A DNA stretch of 61,139 bases, from contig USGV01000008.1 of the NCBI GenBank assembly GCA_900554305.1, forward strand, positions 1 to 61,139. The letters run 5' to 3'. The stretch comes from an uncultured Mycoplasmatota bacterium (GTDB taxonomy: Bacteria > Bacillota_I > Bacilli_A > RF39 > UBA660). The translations under genes and the position numbers were made by a program. The notes under the pieces were generated by a model, which was given only the letters and a program-made list of their open reading frames with translations, did no database searches and had not been told where the DNA came from. How positions within the stretch are numbered: position 1 is the stretch's first letter; the number at the start of each line of letters is the position of its first letter. Shown here piece by piece: positions 8,482-16,731 of this stretch.

Positions 8482-8760
8482 ATGGAGTTAGAGTTTTCTT
8501 CTCAAGAAGAGTTGTACCAGAGAGTACAGCCTGCTTTAAAGGCAAAACTTGCTGAATTACATCGTTTAGGTTATCCATATATCCAAGTAATCGATATCTG
8601 GAATTATTTAATCTATTCCAAATGGACCAAGGCTAAAGATTTAACATTGTCTGATATTGTTAGTGATATTTTACATGTTGATAATCGAAGATTGGATGAA
8701 TATTTAAAAGGAAAGTTGGCCAAAACGAGAAGAAGTCAAGATGATATAGAGACGATTTAG
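8482..8760 (+). CDS. comN: ComN-like post-transcriptional regulator
   Basis: 92 residues matching the ComN/YrzD family in pattern: VQPALKAKL, LGYPYIQVIDIWNYL, SKWTKAKDLTLSDIVSDIL. In B. subtilis ComN controls comE mRNA localisation and competence, and lies beside secDF, as here. The ATG at 8482 follows TAGGTGAT. A longer reading from 8398 would run through the promoter and begin with an artificial hydrophobic stretch, so it is rejected. The gene ends 14 bp before secDF. Whether this organism has competence cannot be judged from the window. Confidence 0.8.
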   Translation: MELEFSSQEELYQRVQPALKAKLAELHRLGYPYIQVIDIWNYLIYSKWTKAKDLTLSDIVSDILHVDNRRLDEYLKGKLAKTRRSQDDIETI

Positions 8761-8774
8761 AGAGGTGGATAGGT

Positions 8775-11051
8775 ATGAAAAAAAGTAATAAAGGGAAAGG
8801 TAAGGTAATACGTACTGCTATTTTATTAGTTTTATTTGTTGGTATATTATGTTTCCTTTGTGTTCCTTTATTTAAAAATTTAAAATTTGGATTGGATTTA
8901 CAGGGAGGATTTGAAATCCTTTATAAAGTTGAATCTATTGATGGCTCTAAGATGACTCATGACAAAATTATGGCTACTTATAAGACTTTAAGTAAGCGTA
9001 TTGATAGTCTTGGTGTTACAGAGCCAGAAATTATTATTGAAGGCAATGATAAGATTCGTGTAAAACTTGCCGGTGTTACTAATCCAGAAGAGGCAAGACA
9101 ACAGTTATCGACTGTTGCAACACTATCATTTAGAGATGCTGATGATAATTTGTTGATGAGTAGTGATGTCTTGGTCTCTGGTGGAGCTAAAGTGAGCCAA
9201 GATTCTTCTGGTAATCCAGCGGTTTCTTTATCTGTTAAAGACAAAGATGAATTTTATAAGGTTACGAACAAGGTAAAAGACTATGATCAGAATTTAATTG
9301 TTATTTGGTTGGATTATAATGAAGAGGAAGATAGTTATGCGAGTGAAGGCAGTCTATGTGGTACAGATGGTTCTAATTGTTTAAGTGCTGCGACTGTTTC
9401 TCAGGGATTTGCTAGTGATGTTATTATTCAAGGTAATTTTACAGAAGATCAAGTAGAAAATTTAGTTGATTTAATTAATAGTGGCTCTTTGCCAAGTAAA
9501 TTAACAGAAATATCATCTCAAACTGTAGGAGCATCTTTTGGTGATAATACATTGCAGACTACTTTTATGGCTGGTCTTATTGGTATCTTCTTAATTATTT
9601 TGTTTTTAATTATTGTTTATCGTTTTGCAGGATTTATTTCAGCAATATCTATGTTAATTTATACATTCTTAGTATTCTTAGTTTTCTGGGTAGTTGGGGG
9701 TGTTTTAACCCTTCCTGGAATTGCTGCTTTAATTCTTGGAATTGGTACAGCAGTCGATTCAAGTATTATTACATTCGCTAGAATTAAAGATGAGTTATAT
9801 CGTGGTAAGAGCTTACCAATGGCATTTAAAGAAGGAACTAAGGAAAGTTTTAGTGCTATTTTAGATGCTAACGTTATAGTTTTACTAGTTTCTATTATTA
9901 TGTTTATTTTTGGTGAATCTAGTATTAAAGGATTTGCTACTATGCAGATTATTACAGTTGCTATTATTATGGTGACTATGGTTGGTCTTAATAGATTGTT
10001 ATTAAAATTGTTTATTAAAACTAATTACTTTAATGATAAGACAAAATTATTTATTAATGTAAAACCTGAAAATATTCCAGATGTTTCTAAGAATGAAGAA
10101 GTTAAGGTTGTTCCTTTAAAGAATTTTAATTTCTTTAAATATACAAAACAATTTGTTGGTTTATCTATTATCATCTTAGTATTAGGTGTTGTAATGTTTT
10201 TTGTACAAGGGCTTAATTTAAGTGTTGAATATCAATCTGGTAGTGATATTGCTATTGTTACAGAAGAAAAATTAACAGAGAAAGCACTTAATAAAGATTT
10301 AAAAGAATTAGGTTTAGAAAAACGTGATATTGAAATTACAAAAGATGAAACTAATATCTTAGTTAATGATGTTTTAGAAGGGGACGAAGTTGATAAAGTT
10401 ACTAATTACTTTGAAGAGAAGTATGATGCTCAAACAAATATTGGAGTTGTTTCTAATATTGTTCAACAAGAACTTGTTAAAAATGCAATCCTTTCTGTAC
10501 TGCTTTCATTGCTAGGAATTATTATTTATATTTCTATTCGTTTTAAATTTAGTTATGCTGTAGGCGGAGTTGTTTCATTACTTCACGATGTATTATTTAT
10601 CTTTGCATTGTTTGTTGTATTCCGTTTACAAATTTCTACTATGTTTATAGCAGCTATCTTAGCTATTATTGGATATTCTATTAATGATACAATTGTTACT
10701 TTTGATAGAATTCGTGAAGAATTAGCTAGTGTTCCAGAAAAGAAATTAACAAAAGAAGTTGTATGGCAAGTTACTAATAGAGCTATTTGTGAAACATTTG
10801 TTAGAACAGTTCATACATTCTTATCAACATTGATTCCAATTGTAATATTAATATTCTTAGGATCAAAAGAAATATTAACATTTAATTTAGCAATGTTATT
10901 TGGATTTATTGCTGGTGCTTATTCATCTATTTATATTGCTGCTGTTATATTTGCAACAATTGAATCTAAAAATATTGGCAAACCAAAGAAGAAAAAAGTT
11001 ATCTATACAGATGAGTATGAGGAAAAACAGATTAAAGGTATTAATTGTTAG
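8775..11051 (+). CDS. secDF: SecDF protein-export membrane protein (fused)
   Basis: 758 residues, a single chain joining SecD and SecF as in B. subtilis. TM1 is at 13-31, followed by the FGLDLQGG motif. A large external P1 domain leads to a SecD helix bundle (about 260-420, with GIGTAVDSSIITFARIKDEL), then the SecF half (TM near 460, external loop, bundle about 570-735 with YSINDTIVTFDRIREE). It uses the proton gradient to help Sec translocation. The external SecD loop holds two cysteines (SLCGTDGSNCLS), possibly a disulphide. It is probably in one operon with comN upstream and relA directly downstream. Confidence 0.96.
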   Translation: MKKSNKGKGKVIRTAILLVLFVGILCFLCVPLFKNLKFGLDLQGGFEILYKVESIDGSKMTHDKIMATYKTLSKRIDSLGVTEPEIIIEGNDKIRVKLAGVTNPEEARQQLSTVATLSFRDADDNLLMSSDVLVSGGAKVSQDSSGNPAVSLSVKDKDEFYKVTNKVKDYDQNLIVIWLDYNEEEDSYASEGSLCGTDGSNCLSAATVSQGFASDVIIQGNFTEDQVENLVDLINSGSLPSKLTEISSQTVGASFGDNTLQTTFMAGLIGIFLIILFLIIVYRFAGFISAISMLIYTFLVFLVFWVVGGVLTLPGIAALILGIGTAVDSSIITFARIKDELYRGKSLPMAFKEGTKESFSAILDANVIVLLVSIIMFIFGESSIKGFATMQIITVAIIMVTMVGLNRLLLKLFIKTNYFNDKTKLFINVKPENIPDVSKNEEVKVVPLKNFNFFKYTKQFVGLSIIILVLGVVMFFVQGLNLSVEYQSGSDIAIVTEEKLTEKALNKDLKELGLEKRDIEITKDETNILVNDVLEGDEVDKVTNYFEEKYDAQTNIGVVSNIVQQELVKNAILSVLLSLLGIIIYISIRFKFSYAVGGVVSLLHDVLFIFALFVVFRLQISTMFIAAILAIIGYSINDTIVTFDRIREELASVPEKKLTKEVVWQVTNRAICETFVRTVHTFLSTLIPIVILIFLGSKEILTFNLAMLFGFIAGAYSSIYIAAVIFATIESKNIGKPKKKKVIYTDEYEEKQIKGINC

Positions 11052-11069
11052 TTGACTGGAGGTGGTACT

Positions 11070-13223
11070 TTGTCTCATGCAAAAGATGAACTCACAGTTC
11101 AAGATGTTTTAGAACATGCTAAAACATATATTAAAGATGAAGAACAATTACAATTTATAGAACAAGCTTATCTTTTTGCTAAAGAAAAGCATGCTGGTCA
11201 ATATCGTAAAACGGGTGAAGATTATATCATTCACCCTTTAAATGTTGCGATGATTTTGACTACTATTTATGCGGATTATCAAACGATTGCTGCAGGTTTT
11301 TTACATGATGTTTTAGAAGATTGTGATTGTACCCCAGAGGAGATGGAGGAAAAGTTTGGTAGTGAAGTTACTAAACTTGTTCAAGGGGTTACTAAACTTA
11401 GTAAAATTCATTTTTCAACTGAAAATGAGTATTTGATTGATTATTATAAAAAAATTATTGTTGGTATGAGTGAAGATGTTCGAGTTATTATTATAAAACT
11501 TGCTGATCGTCTTCATAATATGCGTACTTTGTGGGCAACTCCACCTGATAGACAAAAGGTGAAGGCTAAAGAAGCTTTAGAAATTTTAGCTCCAATTGCT
11601 CATCATTTAGGTATTCATAAAATAAAAAGTGAACTTGAAGATTTAGCTCTTCGTTATTTAAAGCCTGATGTTTTTTATGATATTGCTGAAAAGTTAAATA
11701 AAACAAAATTGGAACGTGATAGAACAGTTGTAGAGATGCAACAAGAAGTTTCTGATTTGTTAACAGAACATCATATTAATCATGAGATTAAAGGACGAGC
11801 TAAGTGTATTTATAGTATTTATAATAAGTTAAATAAGGGTAAAAAGTTTAGTGATATTTACGATTTATTAGCTCTTCGTATTTTAGTTCATACAGAACAA
11901 GAGTGTTATTTAGCATTAGGTATTATTCATTCTAAATTTAGACCTTTACCAAAGAGATTTAAAGATTATATTGCGATGCCTAAACCTAATATGTATCAAT
12001 CTTTGCATACTACTGTTTTTGGAATAGATGGATATTTATTTGAAATACAGATTCGTACATATGATATGGATGAAGTTGCTGAAAATGGTATTGCTTCTCA
12101 CTGGGCTTATAAGGAAAATAAGGGGTCTAATAAAACTGCTAATTTACAGTCTACAACAGAACAAAAGCTTCAGTTTTTTAAATCGATAATCGATTTAAGT
12201 AAAGATAAAATGAGTAGTGAAGAGTTTGTTAATAGTGTTAAAGATGAAGTGTTAAATAATAATATTTATTGTTTTACACCTAAGGGAGATGTTATTGAAT
12301 TACCTAGGGGAGCTACTCCAATTGATTTTGCTTATAAGATTCATACTAAGGTAGGAGAGACTACTACTGGAGCGATTGTTAATAATGCGATTGTTCCACT
12401 AAATTATGAATTACAAAATAATGATATTGTTCGTATTATTACTAATAAAAATGCTACTCCTTCTATGGAGTGGATTAACATTGTTAAAGCTACTACTACC
12501 AGAAATAAAATTAAAAATTTCTTTAGTAAAAATGAAAAAGAAGTATATATTGAACGTGGTAAATATACTTTAGAAAAAGAACTTCGTAAGAAAAAATTAG
12601 CTATTTCTGAGTTTTTAAATGATGAAAATTTAAAAGAAATTTATGAAGAATTTAAAGTGGATAGTCTGGATGATATTTATTTATCGATTGGTAATGGTAA
12701 AATATCTGCGTTATCTATTATTAATTTTATTTGTAAGGATCAAGATACTCCACAGCCTAAAGTGGTAAAAGTCACTTCTAAAAGTATGGATGCAGATATT
12801 ATCGTTAGTGGTATTGATAAAGTAAAAGTTAATCTTGCTAACTGTTGTTGTCCTGTCTATGGAGATGACATTATCGGATATATTACTAAAGGTAATGGTA
12901 TTACAGTTCATAGGACTAATTGCCATAATCTAGAAATGTTAGAGACTAGAACATTAGAGGTTCGCTGGAATACTAATGTTAATAAAAGATATCTTACGAA
13001 TTTATTAATTTATTCAAACACTCATGAAAATCATATGTTGGAGTTAATGCAAACAATATCTAATATGAATGTTAGTGTTGATGGTATTCATATGATGAGT
13101 AAGGTGGGTACTATTCTTTATAGTGCTAGTGTATATGTTACTGGTCTTGATCAATTAACTAAACTTATTTCAACATTGGAAAAACAACCTTATGTTGATC
13201 ATGCCGAAAGGATGATGCGATGA
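11070..13223 (+). CDS. relA: Bifunctional (p)ppGpp synthetase/hydrolase (RSH)
   Basis: 717 residues. The HD hydrolase domain is intact (H55, H79-D80 in FLHDVLED). The synthetase domain has YDLLALRILV, PKPNMYQSLHTT and EIQIRT. Then come TGS (GDVIELPRGATPIDFAYKIH), a Cys-containing ZFD (LANCCCPVYGD) and a C-terminal ACT domain. It makes and degrades the stringent-response alarmone. The TTG at 11070 is the likely start because GGAGGTGG lies 6 bp before it; the in-frame TTG at 11052 precedes that site. The stop overlaps the dtd start (ATGA), so the two genes are translationally coupled. Confidence 0.95.
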   Translation: MSHAKDELTVQDVLEHAKTYIKDEEQLQFIEQAYLFAKEKHAGQYRKTGEDYIIHPLNVAMILTTIYADYQTIAAGFLHDVLEDCDCTPEEMEEKFGSEVTKLVQGVTKLSKIHFSTENEYLIDYYKKIIVGMSEDVRVIIIKLADRLHNMRTLWATPPDRQKVKAKEALEILAPIAHHLGIHKIKSELEDLALRYLKPDVFYDIAEKLNKTKLERDRTVVEMQQEVSDLLTEHHINHEIKGRAKCIYSIYNKLNKGKKFSDIYDLLALRILVHTEQECYLALGIIHSKFRPLPKRFKDYIAMPKPNMYQSLHTTVFGIDGYLFEIQIRTYDMDEVAENGIASHWAYKENKGSNKTANLQSTTEQKLQFFKSIIDLSKDKMSSEEFVNSVKDEVLNNNIYCFTPKGDVIELPRGATPIDFAYKIHTKVGETTTGAIVNNAIVPLNYELQNNDIVRIITNKNATPSMEWINIVKATTTRNKIKNFFSKNEKEVYIERGKYTLEKELRKKKLAISEFLNDENLKEIYEEFKVDSLDDIYLSIGNGKISALSIINFICKDQDTPQPKVVKVTSKSMDADIIVSGIDKVKVNLANCCCPVYGDDIIGYITKGNGITVHRTNCHNLEMLETRTLEVRWNTNVNKRYLTNLLIYSNTHENHMLELMQTISNMNVSVDGIHMMSKVGTILYSASVYVTGLDQLTKLISTLEKQPYVDHAERMMR

Positions 13224-13654
13224 GAGTCTTGATACAAAGAAGTGGCAAAGCTTCTGTTACAGTAGATAGCCATGTTGTAGGTGCTATTGATTCAGGTTTA
13301 GTTGTTTTTGTTGGTTTTACTGATGGAGACTCTATTAGTCAAATAGAATATCTGGCTAAAAAAATAGTTAATCTTCGGATTTTTCCAGATGAAGAAGGTA
13401 TTATGAATAAAAGTATTTTAGATTATGGAGGTAAAATTCTTTCTGTTTCACAGTTTACGTTATATGCAGATTGTAAAAAAGGAAATCGACCTAGCTATAT
13501 TGAAGCAATGAATAATCATGAAGCTATTCATTTTTATGAATTATTTAATGATGAGTTGCGTAAATATGTAGAAGTAGAGACTGGAGAGTTTGGTGCTGAT
13601 ATGGATGTAGCTATTACTAATATTGGTCCTACCACTATTTGGTTGGAAAGGTAG
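13220..13654 (+). CDS. dtd: D-aminoacyl-tRNA deacylase
   Basis: 144 residues, typical length. The SQFTLYAD motif and the C-terminal Gly-Pro motif (NIGPTTIW) of DTD are both present; family members usually have GPVT here. It removes D-amino acids mischarged on tRNA. It overlaps relA by 4 bp, as in B. subtilis. Confidence 0.95.
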   Translation: MRVLIQRSGKASVTVDSHVVGAIDSGLVVFVGFTDGDSISQIEYLAKKIVNLRIFPDEEGIMNKSILDYGGKILSVSQFTLYADCKKGNRPSYIEAMNNHEAIHFYELFNDELRKYVEVETGEFGADMDVAITNIGPTTIWLER

Positions 13655-14713
13655 ATGCCTTTGTTTAAAAAAGAATTCAATTATCCATTAATCAATTTCA
13701 CAGTATTTCTATTTTTACTATTTATTGGAATTAGTAATATAGAGTATATTGTGAAGTTTTTTTTAAATATTTTGTCGATTTTATTTCCGTTTTTATTAGG
13801 ATTTATTGTTTCTTATGCAATGAATCCTTTTGTTTTGTTTTTAGAAAAAAAAGTATCTAGAAGATGGGCTATTGTATTGGTGATTATCTTACTTATTTCT
13901 CTTGTATTGTTTCTTTTTATATCTATACTTCCTATGTTGTATCATCAAGTTGCGGGATTTAGTATTCAATTGATACAAATATTTAGTAATTTGGATGAGA
14001 AGTTTTCTTTTTCTTTAGAATTACAGGATATTTTTACTAAGATTTCTTCTTTTGTTATACAAAGTGTTGGTAAAGTTACTTTTGCTACGACAGTGGATGT
14101 TTTCTTTTCAATAATTCATTTTTTTAGTCAATTCTTTTTAGTAACCATTAGCTTTGTTTATTTTTTATTTTATATGGAGGATATTAGGAAAAAGTTAAAG
14201 TGTGTATTACAGGCAAGATGTTTTAGACTTTATTGTTTTTTGCAGCAATTGGATAAAAATATGATTTGTTATGTTAAAAGTTTAGGTCTTTTTATGTTTA
14301 TACAGTTTATTGAATATTCATTGCTATTTCTGATTATTGGTCACCCTTATTGGTTGGTGCTTGGAATTTTAATTGGAATTTTTACTGTTTTACCATATAT
14401 TGGCGGATTGCTTTCTAATTTAATTGCTATTACTTCGGCTTTTATGATTTCTAAAGAGTTATTTTATCTTACATTGTTTGTTTCTTTTTTCTTTCCTATT
14501 ATTGATGAATATATTATTTCTCCAAAAGTTTATGGTAAGAAAAATGATATTCATCCAATCGTTACCGTTCTTTTACTTAGTTTGGGCGGAACTATTGGAG
14601 GGATTTTAGGTGTTGTTTTAGCTATTCCTATATATTTATTAATTCGCACTACAGTGTTATTTTTTAAAGATGATATGAAAAGAGGAGTACATTCTTTGAA
14701 AGATGTATTATAA
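13655..14713 (+). CDS. AI-2E family permease (YtvI/PerM-like)
   Basis: 352 residues, with about seven or eight hydrophobic segments and a long central amphipathic region (90-140). The segments PYIGGLLSNLIAI and DEYIISPKVYGKKNDIHPI are typical of the AI-2E transporter family (PF01594). Members export varied small molecules or ions, and the substrate cannot be read from sequence. The ATG abuts the dtd stop (TAG-ATG), with GGAAAGG as ribosome site inside dtd, so it belongs to the relA-dtd operon. Confidence 0.85.
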   Translation: MPLFKKEFNYPLINFTVFLFLLFIGISNIEYIVKFFLNILSILFPFLLGFIVSYAMNPFVLFLEKKVSRRWAIVLVIILLISLVLFLFISILPMLYHQVAGFSIQLIQIFSNLDEKFSFSLELQDIFTKISSFVIQSVGKVTFATTVDVFFSIIHFFSQFFLVTISFVYFLFYMEDIRKKLKCVLQARCFRLYCFLQQLDKNMICYVKSLGLFMFIQFIEYSLLFLIIGHPYWLVLGILIGIFTVLPYIGGLLSNLIAITSAFMISKELFYLTLFVSFFFPIIDEYIISPKVYGKKNDIHPIVTVLLLSLGGTIGGILGVVLAIPIYLLIRTTVLFFKDDMKRGVHSLKDVL

Positions 14714-14734
14714 TGATTAGTAGGGGATGAGGTT

Positions 14735-15898
14735 ATGCTACCTATTAATTATGATCATAGTGATTTAGTAAAACAATTATGTGATGTTGGACGACAGTTT
14801 TCTAGATGTAAAACAGTTGAAGAACGTTTTCTAGTTTATGAAACTTATTTGGGTCTTGTAGATTCTTATTTTACTGCTACCGGAAAAGAGTATTGTAATA
14901 AAAAATTGTATAGATCTTTTGTCAAAGAAGGGGAGAACTTCTTTTTTGAAGTGTGTGCTTCTAATTTCAATAATTTTGTTATAAATAAAGATTTTCATGC
15001 TAATCTCATGTTGTCTTGTTATGCACAATTGGATTCTTTTTTTCAAGATTTTTGTGAATCTTCTTATTGTGGTCGCTTGGAAAAAAAGAAGCTTTCTCCT
15101 ATTAATGAAGAAATTGATGAAGATTGTGCTTTACTTATGAAATTTTTCCGCGAGGAAGCTCCAGAATTATGTTCTTTATATCAGATGGTAGTTGATTCAG
15201 GAAATCTTTATGCGATGGGTGAAGATGATTGGTTGAGAGAGGGATTATCTATTTTTAATTTAGTTCAGAAGAAGGCTAATGTCTTTGTTAGTCCTTCTAA
15301 CCCTTCTTTTAAAGAACTTTCTCTTGTGCCACATGAACTTGGTCATGTAGAAGAATTTCGTTATTTTCTGGATTATTCTCCTGTTATGGACACTTTACGA
15401 TATTTTGCGTCGGGCTGTTTGTCAGAAGTTGTTTCTACTTATTATGAGCAGTTGTTTTTAGAGTTTTATATAAATCATGGTAATAGACGTGACGATGCTC
15501 TTTTGGGTATGGTTAATCATTTCGAAAAGGGGCTTAATGATATATGGGATAGTTATGTACTTGCGTTACTTCCAAAAAAAAGTTTAGAGGAAATCAAGGA
15601 TACGAATGTAGAGTTAAGTAGTACAGAAACTGAACTTATGGAGTTGGGTCTTCTTTCTCCTTCTTGGTTATCGGAAGAAGATAGAATTATAAGTGTTGGA
15701 ATTTCTCCTATTTATGCCTATGGATTTCTACTTGCTAATTATTTTTTAGAACATCCTGATAGTTATACTTTGTTTCAAGAAAAGAAGAATCAGAGTTTTT
15801 CTCCCGAGTTTTTGGAGAGCTTAGGAATTACAACAGAAAGTTTGAGTAAGACTTTAGTTAAAAGAGGAGAAAGACTTTTTGGAAGATATATGGATTGA
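14735..15898 (+). CDS. M3-like zinc metallopeptidase, divergent
   Basis: 387 residues, no signal peptide. H200-E-L-G-H204 is a zinc HExxH motif. After 26 residues comes SEVVSTYYEQL (230-240), resembling the third-ligand helix (EvaSt..E) of M3 oligopeptidases such as oligoendopeptidase F. E231 is the likely third zinc ligand. The N-terminal half is helical and unlike known M3 enzymes, and the total length is well below the usual 600. It is likely a cytosolic oligopeptidase. A TATAAT overlapping the previous stop and a GGGGATGAGG site support separate expression. Confidence 0.65.
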   Translation: MLPINYDHSDLVKQLCDVGRQFSRCKTVEERFLVYETYLGLVDSYFTATGKEYCNKKLYRSFVKEGENFFFEVCASNFNNFVINKDFHANLMLSCYAQLDSFFQDFCESSYCGRLEKKKLSPINEEIDEDCALLMKFFREEAPELCSLYQMVVDSGNLYAMGEDDWLREGLSIFNLVQKKANVFVSPSNPSFKELSLVPHELGHVEEFRYFLDYSPVMDTLRYFASGCLSEVVSTYYEQLFLEFYINHGNRRDDALLGMVNHFEKGLNDIWDSYVLALLPKKSLEEIKDTNVELSSTETELMELGLLSPSWLSEEDRIISVGISPIYAYGFLLANYFLEHPDSYTLFQEKKNQSFSPEFLESLGITTESLSKTLVKRGERLFGRYMD

Positions 15899-15907
15899 TG
15901 ATTAAAA

Positions 15908-15936
15908 TTGACAATATCTTCTAGATTCGTTATAAT
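15908..15936 (+). promoter_or_regulatory. Perfect sigma-A consensus promoter
   Basis: TTGACA (15908-15913), 17-bp spacer, TATAAT (15931-15936). All 12 bases match consensus. The 15969 gene follows with an AAGGGGAGAG site. Confidence 0.9.
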
Positions 15937-15968
15937 ATGTCATAAATTAATAAGGGGAGAGAGTATTT

Positions 15969-16490
15969 ATGGAAAAGGAAATGACAGATTTAACAGATTT
16001 GCAGCTTACTATGGCATTGATTTTGGATGATAAGGGAATTTCTTTAGAAGAACAACGTGGAAAACAGGTAACTATTGATACTAATTCTATTAGTGTTGAA
16101 GAAAGAAAATATGGTAGTGATTGGAATTCTATTACGAAATGTTCTGTATCTATTGATGAAGAAGCTCAGACTATATCAATTACTAGTAACTCTTGTCTTG
16201 CTGAAGGAATTACACCACTAGCATTTGCTGATGGTTTATATCGTTGGCATGAGACACGTCAAAATATTGATGAAACATATCAACTTTTTGATGGAAAGGT
16301 ACAATATTCTAAAATAACTCGTCGTAGAGGTTCTCGAGAAGATGATTTAGGTGGAGGAGTTCCTGGTGAAGTTCATATCGATGAAGAAACTGCTACTTAT
16401 GAATTACCAGAGGGATATAGAATAACTGATGGTATTGGTGTTTTTTCTAATCAAAGAGTCGTAAAAGAACATAAAAAAAGTGTTTTTTAA
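15969..16490 (+). CDS. Orphan acidic protein, probably highly transcribed
   Basis: 173 residues, soluble, no signal peptide. Predicted beta-rich (TKCSVSIDEE, QTISITSNS, TATYELPEGY) with a short helical N-terminus. A glycine-rich loop (about 124-132) links two parts. It is preceded by a consensus promoter and a strong ribosome site, so abundant expression is likely. It stands between an M3-like peptidase and the hisS T-box with its own transcription start. I do not recognise the family. Confidence 0.8.
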   Translation: MEKEMTDLTDLQLTMALILDDKGISLEEQRGKQVTIDTNSISVEERKYGSDWNSITKCSVSIDEEAQTISITSNSCLAEGITPLAFADGLYRWHETRQNIDETYQLFDGKVQYSKITRRRGSREDDLGGGVPGEVHIDEETATYELPEGYRITDGIGVFSNQRVVKEHKKSVF

Positions 16491-16494
16491 ATTA

Positions 16495-16523
16495 TTGCAA
16501 AAACTAAAAAAGTACTATATAAT
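16495..16523 (+). promoter_or_regulatory. Promoter of the hisS-aspS operon
   Basis: TTGCAA (16495-16500), 17-bp spacer, TATAAT (16518-16523). It sits right after the preceding stop codon and just upstream of the T-box leader. Confidence 0.8.
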
Positions 16524-16529
16524 AAGTGT

Positions 16530-16716
16530 AACTTCTTTGGAAATAGTATATTTTATGAATTAAATAGAGAGAGTATGGTTGGTGGAAATACTTTATGAAG
16601 TAATATAGAAGACATCCAAATAAATAGAAGCGGTTAACCTCGTTATTGGTTATTAAGAGTATAAATTAAGGTGGCACCACGGAATTCCCGTCCTTAGAGG
16701 TAGCCATCTTTTTATT
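16530..16716 (+). promoter_or_regulatory. T-box leader controlling hisS-aspS
   Basis: Stem I is closed by CTTCT..TTGG near 16533 and CCAA..AGAAG near 16616-16629. The conserved T-box GGTGGCACCACGG is at 16670-16682. The antiterminator pairs AAGG (16668-16671) and ACGG (16679-16682) with CCGTCCTT (16688-16695). The competing terminator pairs AAGGTGGC (16668-16675) with GCCATCTT (16703-16710), followed by a T-run. The specifier region reads GACAT at 16611-16615, so GAC (Asp) and CAT (His) overlap. The acceptor-pairing bases are TGGC, which pair with a tRNA carrying G73, as tRNA-Asp has. GAC followed by A is therefore the better specifier. Uncharged tRNA would stabilise the antiterminator and turn on both synthetases. 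Confidence 0.9.
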
Positions 16717-16731
16717 TTAGGAGGAGATTTT

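Noticed and set aside
8398..8760. Longer comN product with a hydrophobic N-terminus
   Set aside because: The extension covers the -10 box and lacks a ribosome site. The family starts at 8482.
16613..16615. CAT as the sole His specifier of the T-box
   Set aside because: The TGGC acceptor pairing disagrees with C73 of tRNA-His, and the base after CAT is C, not the usual purine. GAC fits both.
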